Shown: piece by piece, positions 55,479-63,914 of the stretch | How positions within the stretch are numbered: the first letter of the stretch is position 1 | Layout: the number at the start of each line of letters is the position of its first letter | Source: Deltaproteobacteria bacterium | GTDB taxonomy: Bacteria; Myxococcota_A; UBA9160; UBA4427 | NCBI GenBank assembly: GCA_029261855.1 | Contig: JAJDAN010000078.1 | Coordinates: 1-64,000 of the forward strand | Reading direction: 5' to 3' | Length of the DNA: 64,000 nucleotides | The notes under the pieces: model-generated | The model's database searches: none | Seen by the model: only the letters and a program-made list of their open reading frames with translations | Told to the model about the DNA's origin: nothing | Program-made: the position numbers and the translations under genes

Positions 55479-56057
55479 TTACATGGCCTGGGACGAACCC
55501 GCTGTCGCAGCGCCCTCGGCTTCCGCTTGGAGGTTGGCCTCGGCCTGGAACTTGGAAGGGCACTTGGCCATGACGTTGTCCGCCACGAAGACCGTGCCTC
55601 GATCCGCGCCAGCTTGCTGGAGGCGTCCTTCCACGACCACTTCGGCGCCGTCCTTGAAGAGATCCGGCGTCTCGAGACTCTGGTAGACGACGGCCAGCCG
55701 GCTCTCGCTGGTCGTCGCGGCGGCATGGGGCGGGTCGTTCTGGACGACGAAGCGGACCTGCCGCCCCTCCAGGTCGCGCTCGATCGACTCCATTGCCACG
55801 TACCCGTGAACGCGCAGGGCCTGGCCGCCTGCCGCGACATCCGCCGCCGCGAACTCGTCGAGGGTCTGGTAGTAGGTGAAGGAGCTGCCTTCTCCGAGGT
55901 TCGTGTAGCCGTACCAGGCGAGCAGGCCGGCAACCAGGAGCGCTCCCAGGGTCAGCTGGGCGCCCTTCGAGAGGCCGCTCTGGGCCGTTTGGGCCCGCTC
56001 GGCGCCGCCTGCGGGGTCGGCCTTCTCGGATTGGGTGTCTTGCGGGGAACTCGACAT
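55479..56057 (-). CDS. ccmE: Cytochrome c maturation protein CcmE, cysteine variant
   Basis: 192 residues: a charged N-terminus, one membrane helix (about 36-51), and an OB-fold heme chaperone domain (about 75-170). In E. coli the heme is bound through His in HxxxY. Here the site reads VMAKCPSKFQ: Cys166 replaces His, as in the CxxxY CcmE proteins of Desulfovibrio and archaea, but the Tyr is Phe (F170). It is the first gene of the ccm operon, with a plausible promoter at 56104-56132. No ccmG or ccmH is in the window, and the cysteine variant usually goes with a reduced system. Confidence 0.9.
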   Translation of the reverse strand: MSSSPQDTQSEKADPAGGAERAQTAQSGLSKGAQLTLGALLVAGLLAWYGYTNLGEGSSFTYYQTLDEFAAADVAAGGQALRVHGYVAMESIERDLEGRQVRFVVQNDPPHAAATTSESRLAVVYQSLETPDLFKDGAEVVVEGRLQQAGADRGTVFVADNVMAKCPSKFQAEANLQAEAEGAATAGSSQAM

Positions 56058-56103
56058 GCTTCCGGCTCACTCCGCGGCTCGGGAAATCCGGCGGCTGGAT
56101 GCG

Positions 56104-56132
56104 CGAAGGTATCACCGGGGCCCGCGAGCGTC
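56104..56132 (-). promoter_or_regulatory. Probable sigma-70 promoter of the ccm operon
   Basis: On the minus strand TTGACG (56127-56132), 17-bp spacer, TACCTT (56104-56109), with TG one base before the -10 (extended -10 pattern). The start of transcription would fall about 40 nt upstream of the ccmE ATG at 56057. It lies in the 178-bp gap shared with the divergent aminotransferase gene. Confidence 0.5.
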
Positions 56133-56235
56133 AAACTTGCCGGTCCGAAAAGCCAAGCGGAAACAAATACTTGGAGCGCCACAGCTTGTTGCGGGTCGCA
56201 TCGGCCCCCCTGCGTGGGGAAGTATCCGGCCCGCG

Positions 56236-57462
56236 ATGCCCAAGCCTACGCCCACACGAACGACGAAGCCGCCCCGCAAGGTCGCTGCCCTCGAGCCGTT
56301 CCTCGCCATGGAGATCATGGAGCGAGCCCACGAGCTGGAGCGCTCCGGCGAGAGCGTCATCCACCTCGAGCTGGGGGAGCCGGACTTCGACCCTGCGCCC
56401 GAGGTGTTCGCCGCCAGTCGCGCCGCCACGTCGGCGGGACGGGTCGGGTATACCGACAGTCGCGGGCGGGCGGATCTGCGCGAGGCCATCGCCGGGGACT
56501 ACGCGCGGCGCTTCGGCCGCGATGTCTCGCCGAACCGCATCCTGGTCACCGCGGGTACGTCGCCGGCCATGCTCGTTGCGTTCTCGCTGCTGCTCGAGCC
56601 GGGCGATGAGGTGATCGTCCCGACGCCCCACTACCCCTGCTACCCCAACTTCGTCCGCTATTGCGGCGGCGAGCCGGTCTTCGTGCGCACCGATCCCGCA
56701 GACGGTCATCGCATCGACGTCGAGGCCGTGCGCCGCGCGCTCACCTCGCGCACCGCCGCCATCGTCGTGGGCTCACCTGCGAACCCGACCGGTGCGGTGC
56801 AGTCCGAAGAGACCCTGCGCGGACTCGCAGGCCTCGGCGTACCGCTGGTCGCCGACGAGATCTACCAGGGGCTGGTCTACGGGGACGTGCCCGCCTTTTC
56901 CGCCTCCCAGCTCGACGACGCAGAGCGCGAGCAGGCCTTCGTGCTCGACGGCTTCTCGAAGCGCTACGCGATGACCGGCTTCCGACTCGGCTGGGTGGTG
57001 CTGCCGGACTGGGCGATGCGTCCGGCGCAGATCCTCTCCCAGAATCTCTTCATTTCCGTCAACTCGTTCGTGCAGGAAGCAGGCCTCGCCGCCCTCGCCC
57101 ACGGCGCCGCCACGCTTTCGCAAATGCTGCCCGTATACCAGCGCCGTCGCGAGCGACTCGTCGAGGGTTTGCGCGCCCTGGGCTTCGGCGTTCCCCGCAC
57201 ACCGGACGGGGCCTTCTACGTGCTGGCGGACGCACGCCGCTTCGGGGACGACTCGCGCGCACTGGCATTCGACCTGCTCGAGCGGGCGCGGGTTGGCACG
57301 ACACCGGGTATCGACTTCGGCGAGGCGGGCGAGGGGATGCTGCGCTTCTGCTATGCGGTCTCGGAAGAGAAGATCGAAGAGGGGCTCGCGCGACTGGCGC
57401 CGGTCCTCTCGGAACTCGCAGATCGTCGCGCGTCTCATCCGCGTGCCGGGGCCCGCTCGTGA
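56236..57462 (+). CDS. Class I/II pyridoxal-phosphate aminotransferase
   Basis: 408-residue fold-type I aminotransferase, related to aspartate/alanine aminotransferases. The PLP lysine is in LDGFSKRYAMTGFRLGW (about residue 242). Other motifs are HLELGEPDFD, the TAGTSPAM loop, PHYPCYPNF, SPANPTGAV and the C-terminal LRFCYAVSEEKIEEG. The specific amino acid is not determinable; no pathway gene is adjacent. The ATG at 56236 gives a normal length. Its stop overlaps engB by 4 bp. Confidence 0.9.
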   Translation: MPKPTPTRTTKPPRKVAALEPFLAMEIMERAHELERSGESVIHLELGEPDFDPAPEVFAASRAATSAGRVGYTDSRGRADLREAIAGDYARRFGRDVSPNRILVTAGTSPAMLVAFSLLLEPGDEVIVPTPHYPCYPNFVRYCGGEPVFVRTDPADGHRIDVEAVRRALTSRTAAIVVGSPANPTGAVQSEETLRGLAGLGVPLVADEIYQGLVYGDVPAFSASQLDDAEREQAFVLDGFSKRYAMTGFRLGWVVLPDWAMRPAQILSQNLFISVNSFVQEAGLAALAHGAATLSQMLPVYQRRRERLVEGLRALGFGVPRTPDGAFYVLADARRFGDDSRALAFDLLERARVGTTPGIDFGEAGEGMLRFCYAVSEEKIEEGLARLAPVLSELADRRASHPRAGARS

Positions 57463-58064
57463 AGATCCAACGCGCCGAGCTGCTGATCTCGTGCGGTCGC
57501 ATCGACCAGTTCCCGAACGAGGGACTGCCCGAGGTGGCGTTCCTCGGCCGTTCGAATGTCGGCAAGTCGAGCCTGCTCAACGCGCTGGTGGGACGCAAGC
57601 AGCTGGCGCGCACGAGCGCGACTCCGGGCAAGACGCGCTTGATCCACTTCTTCGAGGTGGTGGCCGGCGGTGAGCCGGTGGCGTTCGTGGACCTGCCCGG
57701 GTACGGCTGGGCCAAGGTCTCGCGCAAGGAACGGGAGAGCTGGGGGAAGCTCGTCGAGGGCTATCTCGAGAATCGCGCGCCCCTGCGCCTCGCGATCCTG
57801 CTGCAGGACCTCCGGCGCGACTTCTCGGAAGACGAGACCCTGCTGCTCGACTGGCTCACCGAACGCGGCGTCACCTGGCAGGTCGTGATCACGAAGGCGG
57901 ACAAGCTGAAGCCCATGCGCCGGGCTCGCCGGCTGCGCGAGCTGGCGAGCCAGCTCGATCGCAAGGGACACAAGCTCATCGCGACCTCGTCGGCGAGCAA
58001 GGCGGGGCTCGACGAGGTCTGGCGCGGAATCCTCGACCGGGTGCGGGCGCCGGACCCGGGCTGA
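57459..58064 (+). CDS. engB: Ribosome biogenesis GTP-binding protein EngB (YsxC/YihA)
   Basis: 201-residue small GTPase needed for 50S subunit assembly and, in many bacteria, for division. G1 GRSNVGKSS, a switch region TSATPGKTRLIHFF, G3 DLPGYGWA, G4 TKADK and G5 TSSASKAG are all in order. The GTG at 57459 overlaps the aminotransferase stop (GTGA). Length and N-terminus (FPNEGLPEVAFLGRSNVGKSS) are typical. Confidence 0.95.
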   Translation: MKIQRAELLISCGRIDQFPNEGLPEVAFLGRSNVGKSSLLNALVGRKQLARTSATPGKTRLIHFFEVVAGGEPVAFVDLPGYGWAKVSRKERESWGKLVEGYLENRAPLRLAILLQDLRRDFSEDETLLLDWLTERGVTWQVVITKADKLKPMRRARRLRELASQLDRKGHKLIATSSASKAGLDEVWRGILDRVRAPDPG

Positions 58065-58085
58065 GCGCGCAGGCGGGCCGAGAAA

Positions 58086-58754
58086 ATGGGCGACCTCAAC
58101 CAACGACTCTACGTCGAAGCGCGCAGCGAACGCTTTGGCGGCCCGGCTCTCGAGGTCGGGTCCCGGGACTACGGCAGCACCCAGGACCTGCGCGCAGCGC
58201 TTCCCGGGATCACCGACTGGCTGGGCGTCGACATGCAGGCGGGGCCGGGCGTCGACCTCGTGATCGACCTCGCCGGCGACTTCGACGTCATCGACCCCAG
58301 TCTTTCCCGGCGCCGTTTCGGCAGCGTCTTCTGCCTGAGCGTGCTCGAGCACTGCGCGCGACCCTTCGACATGGCCGCGAACATCACGCGACTGCTGGAA
58401 CCGGGCGGGCTGCTGTGCGTCGGTGTGCCTTTCGCCTGGAAGCTCCACGGCTATCCCTCGGACTACTGGCGCTTCACCCACCATGGCGTGCGGCAGCTGT
58501 TCCCCGAGCTCGACTTCGATCCCGTCGACACCGTGCTCGCCAGCGAGCGCGATCGGGTGTTCCTACCCGTCGACGACGATCTGGGCCGCATCCCGTTCAG
58601 CTTCGGGAGCTGGCGTCGCCGCGGCCACCCCTTGCGCGGCGCCGCGGCCGGGGCGCTGCGCGGCCTGGCTCGCCTCGGGCCCCTGCGCTGGCTGGCCGGG
58701 TATCGCTACGTCCTGGCGCCTTCCCATCTGCTGATGATGGGTGCCCGGAGGTGA
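58086..58754 (+). CDS. Class I SAM-dependent methyltransferase
   Basis: 222 residues. It follows the Rossmann-fold methyltransferase pattern: ALEVGSRDYGS (motif I, weak glycine loop), the WLGVDMQAGPGVD acidic loop, FCLSVLEHCARPFDMAANI, and LLEPGGLLCVGVP. YPSDYWRFTHHGVRQLFPE resembles methyltransferase domains found near cell-surface polysaccharide and lipid genes. The substrate is not known. It starts 21 bp after engB. Confidence 0.78.
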   Translation: MGDLNQRLYVEARSERFGGPALEVGSRDYGSTQDLRAALPGITDWLGVDMQAGPGVDLVIDLAGDFDVIDPSLSRRRFGSVFCLSVLEHCARPFDMAANITRLLEPGGLLCVGVPFAWKLHGYPSDYWRFTHHGVRQLFPELDFDPVDTVLASERDRVFLPVDDDLGRIPFSFGSWRRRGHPLRGAAAGALRGLARLGPLRWLAGYRYVLAPSHLLMMGARR

Positions 58755-58799
58755 TCGAGATCACCGTGCTGCGCCCGAGCGCGGCCGAAGCGTCGCAAC

Positions 58800-59096
58800 A
58801 TGAGACAGGATCGCTTTCGCACGAAGATACCCGCGCAGTTCAAGGCCGGAGCCCTGTCGGGAAAAGGGGACGTCCGGAACGTCAGTGACGGGGGGCTGTT
58901 TGTCGGCACCCTGGCAGTCCCGGAAGAGGGGTCCGAGGTCGAGCTCACCCTGCGTGAGCCCGGCAAGACCGAGATCGTGGTCAACGGTCTGGTGTGGTGG
59001 ACGGCGCCGGCCGGCAGCGCCAAGCGCTGCGGCTTCGGACTGCGCCTGCTCGACGAGCACACGGAGTTCCAACGTCTGGTGGACTCGATCCGCTAG
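58800..59096 (+). CDS. PilZ-domain protein
   Basis: 98-residue PilZ domain, the common cyclic-di-GMP sensor fold. The conserved NVSDGGLFV (N-x-S-x-x-G) is present. The upstream arginine motif is partly kept: RQDRFRTKIPAQF gives R-x-R rather than strict R-x3-R, so c-di-GMP binding is possible but not assured. There are no other domains, so it would act by protein contact. It lies 45 bp after the methyltransferase gene and converges with cofE, with a hairpin between. Confidence 0.85.
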   Translation: MRQDRFRTKIPAQFKAGALSGKGDVRNVSDGGLFVGTLAVPEEGSEVELTLREPGKTEIVVNGLVWWTAPAGSAKRCGFGLRLLDEHTEFQRLVDSIR

Positions 59097-59099
59097 GGC

Positions 59100-59118
59100 G
59101 CGCGGCCTTCAGCCGCGC
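59100..59118. terminator. GC hairpin between converging PilZ and cofE genes
   Basis: GCGCGGC (59100-59106), loop CTTCA, GCCGCGC (59112-59118): a 7-bp perfect stem 3 nt after the PilZ stop and 17 nt past the cofE stop on the other strand. There is no T-run. The stem is identical to the one after tatA (88-105). Confidence 0.5.
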
Positions 59119-59135
59119 ACGTTCCTGGCAGAGGC

Positions 59136-59894
59136 TCAGCGGAAGAGATCCGTCTGCGGATCGCGCAGGGTCCCGGCCACGGTCCCGTCGCCTTCGGGCG
59201 CGATCCCCGTCACCCAGACGGCTGGCACGCCACTGTTCTTGAGCATCAGGATGCCCCCGGCCGCGGCCAGCTGGTCGGCGCTGGCGTTCTGCGTCACGAG
59301 CAGCTCGCGACCGGCGAGGTCGAGGCTGCCACGGATGTCCTGGATGGGTGCGATCCCGGCGCAGCCGATCGCGACGTCGACCAGGCCCTCCCGCCACGGA
59401 CGGCCGAACGTGTCCGTGACGATCACCGCGAGCTTGCCCGCTCCCCTGGACTGGAGCGCCGTGCGCAGCCGCGCCGCGGAGGCGTCGGGATCGACGGGCA
59501 ACAGCACGGCGACGTCCTCACCGGTGCTGTTCGACAGGTCGACCCCGGCATTGGCGCACACGAAGCCGTGCCGCGTCTCGCAGATCAACACGCCGGGACC
59601 GCGGCGCACGATCCGGACACTCTCGTCGAGCACGACCTGGGTGTGCCGCGGGTCCTTGTCGTAGGCCGCTGCGAATTCGCGCGCTTCCTTTGACGGCTCG
59701 ACGTCCGCAAGCGCGACCAGCCGTCCCTCGGCCTTGGAGATCACCTTCTGACAGACGACGAGCACGCCGTCTTCGAGTGCGATGCCCTGGCGTTCGGCTG
59801 CGTCATGGAACGCCGCGGCGAGATCGTCGCCCGGCCCAACGGCGGGGATGCCCGTCAGGGCGGTGAGGGTGACGCGCTGCCGGGCTTCGCTCAC
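59136..59894 (-). CDS. cofE: Coenzyme F420-0:L-glutamate ligase CofE
   Basis: 252 residues. CofE adds glutamates to F420-0 using GTP to make F420-2 or longer. Family segments visible are VVCQKVISKAEGR, RHGFVCANAGVDLSNS, LPVDPDASA, the metal-binding VIVTDTFGRPWREGLVDVAIGCAG and ASADQLAAAGGILM. It is the short form without the FMN-reductase domain of actinobacterial FbiB. It is the last gene of the operon, overlapping cofC by 4 bp. Confidence 0.93.
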   Translation of the reverse strand: MSEARQRVTLTALTGIPAVGPGDDLAAAFHDAAERQGIALEDGVLVVCQKVISKAEGRLVALADVEPSKEAREFAAAYDKDPRHTQVVLDESVRIVRRGPGVLICETRHGFVCANAGVDLSNSTGEDVAVLLPVDPDASAARLRTALQSRGAGKLAVIVTDTFGRPWREGLVDVAIGCAGIAPIQDIRGSLDLAGRELLVTQNASADQLAAAGGILMLKNSGVPAVWVTGIAPEGDGTVAGTLRDPQTDLFR

Positions 59895-60559
59895 GTGGGG
59901 TCTCCGTGGCGGCCGAGGGCGCGCAAGGCCGCGCGGGTCGCCGTGCCGCCCGTCTTCGTCTGCAGGAACTGCTCGACGTCCTCGGGCAGGTCGAGGTCGA
60001 GCGACAGGGACGGTAGCGGCAGCTCGCGGTAGCGGACGCCGCGAACGGCCGCCGCCTCGCGATGCCGCTTGGCACTGTCTCGCCCGAAACAGCTGGGGAT
60101 GGCGTCGTGGGGTGCCCGCAGCAGGGCGGACGTCCCGCCGTCGCTCGAAGGCGCCAGCACGGCGCCGCGTCCGCCCTGGTCGGAGAGCGCGTCGAACAAC
60201 CGGTCGATGTCTTCGGGCAGGGCGCCCGCCACGTCGCCGAGTACGACCAGCAGGGGCCCGTCGCCCATGGCGAGGGCGTTCGCGGCGGCGTCGAGGGCCG
60301 GGTTCAGGCCTGGGTCGTCCCGTACCAGGGCCTCGGCACCGGCGTCGCGTGCGACCGCGGCCACGTCCTCGTCCGGGGTCGCCACCACGACGCGGTCCAG
60401 CGAGCGTGTCGCGCGCAGCGCCGCGATCACGTCACGCAGCATCGCGATCGCCATCGCTTCGCGGTCGCGTGTGTCTCCGCTGCCGTGCTTGCCGCGCTCG
60501 GCAAACAGCCGCGACTTGGTGGCCGCCAGGCGCTTGACCGGAACCAGTGCGACGCTCAC
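59891..60559 (-). CDS. cofC: Phospholactate/phosphoenolpyruvate guanylyltransferase CofC
   Basis: 222-residue nucleotidyltransferase. CofC activates 2-phospholactate, phosphoenolpyruvate or 3-phosphoglycerate with GTP for F420 assembly. The N-terminal VALVPVKRLAATKSRL matches the CofC signature (PVKxLxxAKSRL), followed by VVVATPDEDVA, LLVVLGDVAGALPEDID and the SSDGGTSALL metal-binding segment. Which of the three substrates is used cannot be read from the sequence. The GTG at 60559 overlaps the cofD stop by 4 bp. Confidence 0.9.
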   Translation of the reverse strand: MSVALVPVKRLAATKSRLFAERGKHGSGDTRDREAMAIAMLRDVIAALRATRSLDRVVVATPDEDVAAVARDAGAEALVRDDPGLNPALDAAANALAMGDGPLLVVLGDVAGALPEDIDRLFDALSDQGGRGAVLAPSSDGGTSALLRAPHDAIPSCFGRDSAKRHREAAAVRGVRYRELPLPSLSLDLDLPEDVEQFLQTKTGGTATRAALRALGRHGDPT

Positions 60560-61533
60560 CGCCCGCGCTCGTCCCGCGTCTGCTCCGCAAGGTCCAGTAC
60601 CGCCTGGGCCAGCCGCTTCGCGACCTCGACGTTCACCATCAGGGTGTCGACGGCGCGGCAAGCGACACCCAGGGCTTCGATCTCGTCGACTTGCCCCGCG
60701 TCCCGCTGATCGATCACGAAGCCGTCGATCCAGGGTGCATACAGCCGGGCAACACCGCGGGCGGACACCTCGCAACCGATGCCGCGCAGCAGCTGGGCGG
60801 CCGGACCCTTCACCGGTGCGCCGCCCACGATGGGAGACACGCCCACCACCGGCGCGTCGGACGCTGCGATGGCATCGCGGACCCCGGGCACCGCCAGGAT
60901 CGGGCCGATCGAGACGACCGGGTTGCTCGGACACACCACGAGGGTCCGGGCGGACCGGATCGCTTCGAGCACACCGGGCGCAGGCGCTGCAGCCCGGGCG
61001 GCAGAAAGGTCCACGCTTTCCACGTCCGAGGGCGCACCGTCTCGCACCATGTATTCCTCGAAGTGAACGCTGCGCCCGCCGGAAAGCTCGACGCGCGTGG
61101 GACAGGGAGCGTTCGACATGGGCAGGACGCGGACGTCCAGGCGATAGCTCTGGCGCAGGGTTTCGGCGGTCTCGGCCAGGGTCGCGCCGTCGCGCATCGC
61201 CAGGGTGCGGTGGAGGCAGTTGGCGAAGTCGCGATCTCCGAGGCGGAACCAGCTCTCGTGACCGAGCTCGCCCAGGCGGTCGACGAGGGTCGTCGTGTCC
61301 CCCGCCAGTCCGTAGCCCTTGTCGAGATCGACGGCACCGGCCAGCGTGTAGGTGACGATGTCCAGGTCCGGCGCGACCCAGACGCCGTAGAACTCGCGAT
61401 CGTCGCCGGTGTTCACGATGGCCGTGACGTCTTCGGGAGCCGCCGCGCGCACCAGGCCGCGCAGGAAACGGGCGGCTCCGACTCCGCCCGCGAGGGCGAC
61501 GATCGGTCCGCGAGACGAGGCGCCGTCGGTCAT
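60556..61533 (-). CDS. cofD: 2-phospho-L-lactate (or PEP) transferase CofD
   Basis: 325 residues. CofD transfers the activated C3 acid to the riboflavin-like Fo, giving F420-0 or dehydro-F420-0. Clear family motifs: ALAGGVGAARFLRGL, NTGDDREFYGVWVAPDLDIVTYTLAG, a GLAGDTTTLVDRL segment, DRDFANCLHRT and VVCPSNPVVSIGPILAVPG. Its start overlaps the preceding lipoprotein gene by 4 bp. The Fo synthase (cofG/cofH) is not in the window, so F420 production depends on a distant gene. Confidence 0.95.
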   Translation of the reverse strand: MTDGASSRGPIVALAGGVGAARFLRGLVRAAAPEDVTAIVNTGDDREFYGVWVAPDLDIVTYTLAGAVDLDKGYGLAGDTTTLVDRLGELGHESWFRLGDRDFANCLHRTLAMRDGATLAETAETLRQSYRLDVRVLPMSNAPCPTRVELSGGRSVHFEEYMVRDGAPSDVESVDLSAARAAAPAPGVLEAIRSARTLVVCPSNPVVSIGPILAVPGVRDAIAASDAPVVGVSPIVGGAPVKGPAAQLLRGIGCEVSARGVARLYAPWIDGFVIDQRDAGQVDEIEALGVACRAVDTLMVNVEVAKRLAQAVLDLAEQTRDERGR

Positions 61534-61973
61534 CGGATCACGCGCTCATTCGACCCGCCACCCGTGCGGCGGTCGAGCTCGCGTTGCAGCCTCGGCAGCC
61601 GGTTCGCGATCTCGCGCAGCTCGGTCTCGGCTTCGGCGTCGGCCAGGGGACCGCCCCCTTCCTGGCTCGCGATCTCGACGAGCCGACGCTGGTCGGCGTC
61701 GACGAGCAACCGGAGGCGCTCGTCGGACATTGCCGCGGGATCACCGAGGGCGAGGGGAGCCGATCCGTCTTGCTGCTCCGCGTGGATCGGGCCGACCAGG
61801 GGAACGGGCGCGTGCCCCCGCCAGGACGGCGGGATCAACAGCGCGCAACCGGTCGTCGGGATCGCGGCGCAGAGCAGCAATGCGATCGCGACTCCTCCGC
61901 GCGACGAGCGGCGCGACGAGCGGCGAGGCGACGGGCGAGAGGAACGGCACGAGCGGCGTGAGGGTTGCCCCAT
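61530..61973 (-). CDS. Small putative lipoprotein, first gene of the cof operon
   Basis: 147 residues of unknown function. An unusually long Arg/Ser-rich N-terminus (PSRRSCRSSRPSPRRSS..., about 30 residues) precedes a hydrophobic stretch (GGVAIALLLCAAIPTTGC) ending in a possible lipobox cysteine. The mature part contains a charged helix (DERLRLLVDADQRRLVEIASQ, then ETELREIANRLPRLQRELD) suited to coiled coil. The ATG at 61973 is the most plausible start; the frame stays open to 62264 through repeats on the opposite strand. The Arg/Ser region is encoded by GCGACGAG-type repeats. It overlaps cofD by 4 bp. A membrane role linked to F420 is only inference. Confidence 0.65.
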   Translation of the reverse strand: MGQPSRRSCRSSRPSPRRSSRRSSRGGVAIALLLCAAIPTTGCALLIPPSWRGHAPVPLVGPIHAEQQDGSAPLALGDPAAMSDERLRLLVDADQRRLVEIASQEGGGPLADAEAETELREIANRLPRLQRELDRRTGGGSNERVIR

Positions 61974-62120
61974 GGGGCGATTCTTGGGGAGCGGGTGGGG
62001 CGCGTCAAGCGTGTCCGCCCGGGACCGCGCGCCCTGGGACGGGACGTTCACCCCGCCGCCTCGTCGGCCCGCAGGCAGCGTCTGCGCTGCGGCACGGCGC
62101 TTGCTCTCCCGATTGTCGGG

Positions 62121-63914
62121 ATGCCCAAGCGAATGCGAAGCGACGAGAGGCGACTGCGACGCGACGAGAGGCGGATGCGAAGTGACGAGAGGCGAATGCG
62201 AAGCGACGAGAGGCGATCGCGAAGCGACGAGCTCGTCGACCGGAAGCCGGCGTTGCGGTGCCATCCGCAGCAGCGGATACGGGCCGGGATCTGCGGCGCG
62301 TGCCTCGCGGTGTTCGCACTGGCCGCACCGGCCATCGCTCGTGGACTCGACGCATCACTGCACGCCGGGGCCGTCGGCGACGGGTCGGCAGCATCTGCCG
62401 CAGCCATGACGTGGTCGGCACCGGCCTGGCGTTGGCGCCGGGTGGCGGTGAATGCGAGCGGCCAGGGGCAGGGCATCCTGGCGGTCGCGGTGGAGCCCCG
62501 GCCCGGCGCTCGCGTCGCGATCGGCGACCTCGAAGGCGTCTCCCTGGCGACGGCGGCGGGCCGCTTTCGCTTCGCGGCGCGCGTCCCTGGGGTCACGGAC
62601 CTCGCCTTCGGTGCGGGGGGTGCGCTTTGGATCGCGTCCGCCGACGGTCTCTGGCGCCTGTCACCGGAGGGCCAGCTGTCGGACCGATCGCCATCGCCCG
62701 GCGAAGCCGCGCGCGTCATCCGGCGCGTCCTGGTGTTGGAAGGACTGGTAGTGGCGGCGACGGAGGTCGGCGCCTGGGTGTCCCGGGATGAACGCACGTG
62801 GACGCGTCTCGCAGACGGTCTGCCGCGCGCGCCGATCGCCGCAGCCGCGGGCCGCGCGGACGGGCTCTGGTTGTTGGTGGGTCGCGAGCTGTGGCGGACC
62901 ACGCTTGTCGTCGACGGGTCGGGTCTTCGGTTGCGGGAAGCGCGCCGTGTCCCGATCCAGAGCGCACCGACGTCGGAGCTGCCGGTCGATCTCACGACGG
63001 AGATCCCCGGCGCCGAGATCGCCGTCCTCTATCCCCGGGCGCTCGCGGTTCGCGTCGGTCCGCAGAGCCCGTTCCGGATGCTGCGCCCGGTGTTGCCGCC
63101 GGGGGCGGTCGCGAGCCGGATCCGCCCGGGCGCCGAGCGGGTCTGGATCGCGACGGATCAGGGGCTCGTTGGCGCGCCGGGCTTTGCCGGGCCCTGGCGC
63201 CGGGCCGAGGCGCCCGCGGGCAGCGAGCCCGCGCGCGGGCTCGCGACCACGCCCGAACGCGACGGCCTGCTCGTCGCCGGCCCTTCGGGTCTGCTGCGCG
63301 GTGCGCCGGTGCTGCTGGCGCAGGCGGACCCGGCGGGCGGACCCCCGGAAGTGGCCCTCGTTCCCCTGCCGCGTGACCCGGACATCCGTGCCGTCCAGGC
63401 CGCGAGCCTCCAGTATCTCGACCTCGGTCCCGGCCGGATGCGCGCCCTGCGCGCGGGGCTCTCGAAGCGGGGCTGGCTTCCAGTCCTGAGCGTCCGGCTC
63501 GCCGCCGCGCGGGACAAGCGTTGGGGCGAGGACCACGACCAGTCTTTCCTGTCCGGCGACACGCGGTTCCTGGTCGACCGCGACGAGGACAAGGCCCTCG
63601 ATCTCGAAGCCTCACTCGTCATGACCTGGGATCTCGGCCAGCTCGCGTTCGACGAGGACGCAATCGACATCTCCCGGGAGCACCGGCTGATCGTCTCCCT
63701 GCGCGACAACGTGCTCGACGAGATCAACCAGCTGTACTTCGAACGGCGCGGGTTGCTCGAGCAGCTGCGCGCGGGCAGGGCCGACGCGGACGTGCAGGGC
63801 ATCAGCTTGCGCGCAGCGGAGCTCGGCGCGGGCCTCGACGCCTGGACCGGAGGCTGGTTCTCCGCGACATCCACTCACCCCTCCCACGGGCTCGACCCGG
63901 AGGAACGACCATGA
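62121..63914 (+). CDS. Secreted protein with repeat-encoded N-terminus, beta-propeller-like
   Basis: 597 residues. The first 40 residues are a strongly charged RMRSDER-type heptad repeat encoded by 21-bp repeats. A hydrophobic export signal follows (IRAGICGACLAVFALAAPAIARG). The body has repeated short strands of GALWIASADGLWRLS type (also ERVWIATDQGLVGA, DGLLVAGPSGLLRG), as in beta-propeller or sensor-like repeats. The C-terminal third (AARDKRWGEDHDQSF... to LDEINQLYFERRGLLEQL) is helical. ATG at 62121 is used, but ATGs inside the repeat (62133, 62175, 62196) are equally possible. It is divergent from the cof operon and overlaps the next gene by 4 bp. No firm function. Confidence 0.68.
   Translation: MPKRMRSDERRLRRDERRMRSDERRMRSDERRSRSDELVDRKPALRCHPQQRIRAGICGACLAVFALAAPAIARGLDASLHAGAVGDGSAASAAAMTWSAPAWRWRRVAVNASGQGQGILAVAVEPRPGARVAIGDLEGVSLATAAGRFRFAARVPGVTDLAFGAGGALWIASADGLWRLSPEGQLSDRSPSPGEAARVIRRVLVLEGLVVAATEVGAWVSRDERTWTRLADGLPRAPIAAAAGRADGLWLLVGRELWRTTLVVDGSGLRLREARRVPIQSAPTSELPVDLTTEIPGAEIAVLYPRALAVRVGPQSPFRMLRPVLPPGAVASRIRPGAERVWIATDQGLVGAPGFAGPWRRAEAPAGSEPARGLATTPERDGLLVAGPSGLLRGAPVLLAQADPAGGPPEVALVPLPRDPDIRAVQAASLQYLDLGPGRMRALRAGLSKRGWLPVLSVRLAAARDKRWGEDHDQSFLSGDTRFLVDRDEDKALDLEASLVMTWDLGQLAFDEDAIDISREHRLIVSLRDNVLDEINQLYFERRGLLEQLRAGRADADVQGISLRAAELGAGLDAWTGGWFSATSTHPSHGLDPEERP
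62133..62231 (+). repeat. 21-bp tandem repeat, about 4.7 copies, coding
   Basis: Units start at 62133, 62154, 62175, 62196 and 62217; the shared core is GCGACGAGAGGCG. Because the unit is a multiple of three, each copy encodes a heptad such as MRSDERR in the overlying gene. The same GCGACGAG core recurs at 61901-61925 in the opposing lipoprotein gene. Confidence 0.9.

Noticed and set aside
62133-62231. Possible CRISPR array
   Set aside because: Units are 21 bp and contiguous with no spacers, in frame with a coding sequence; this is a coding tandem repeat.
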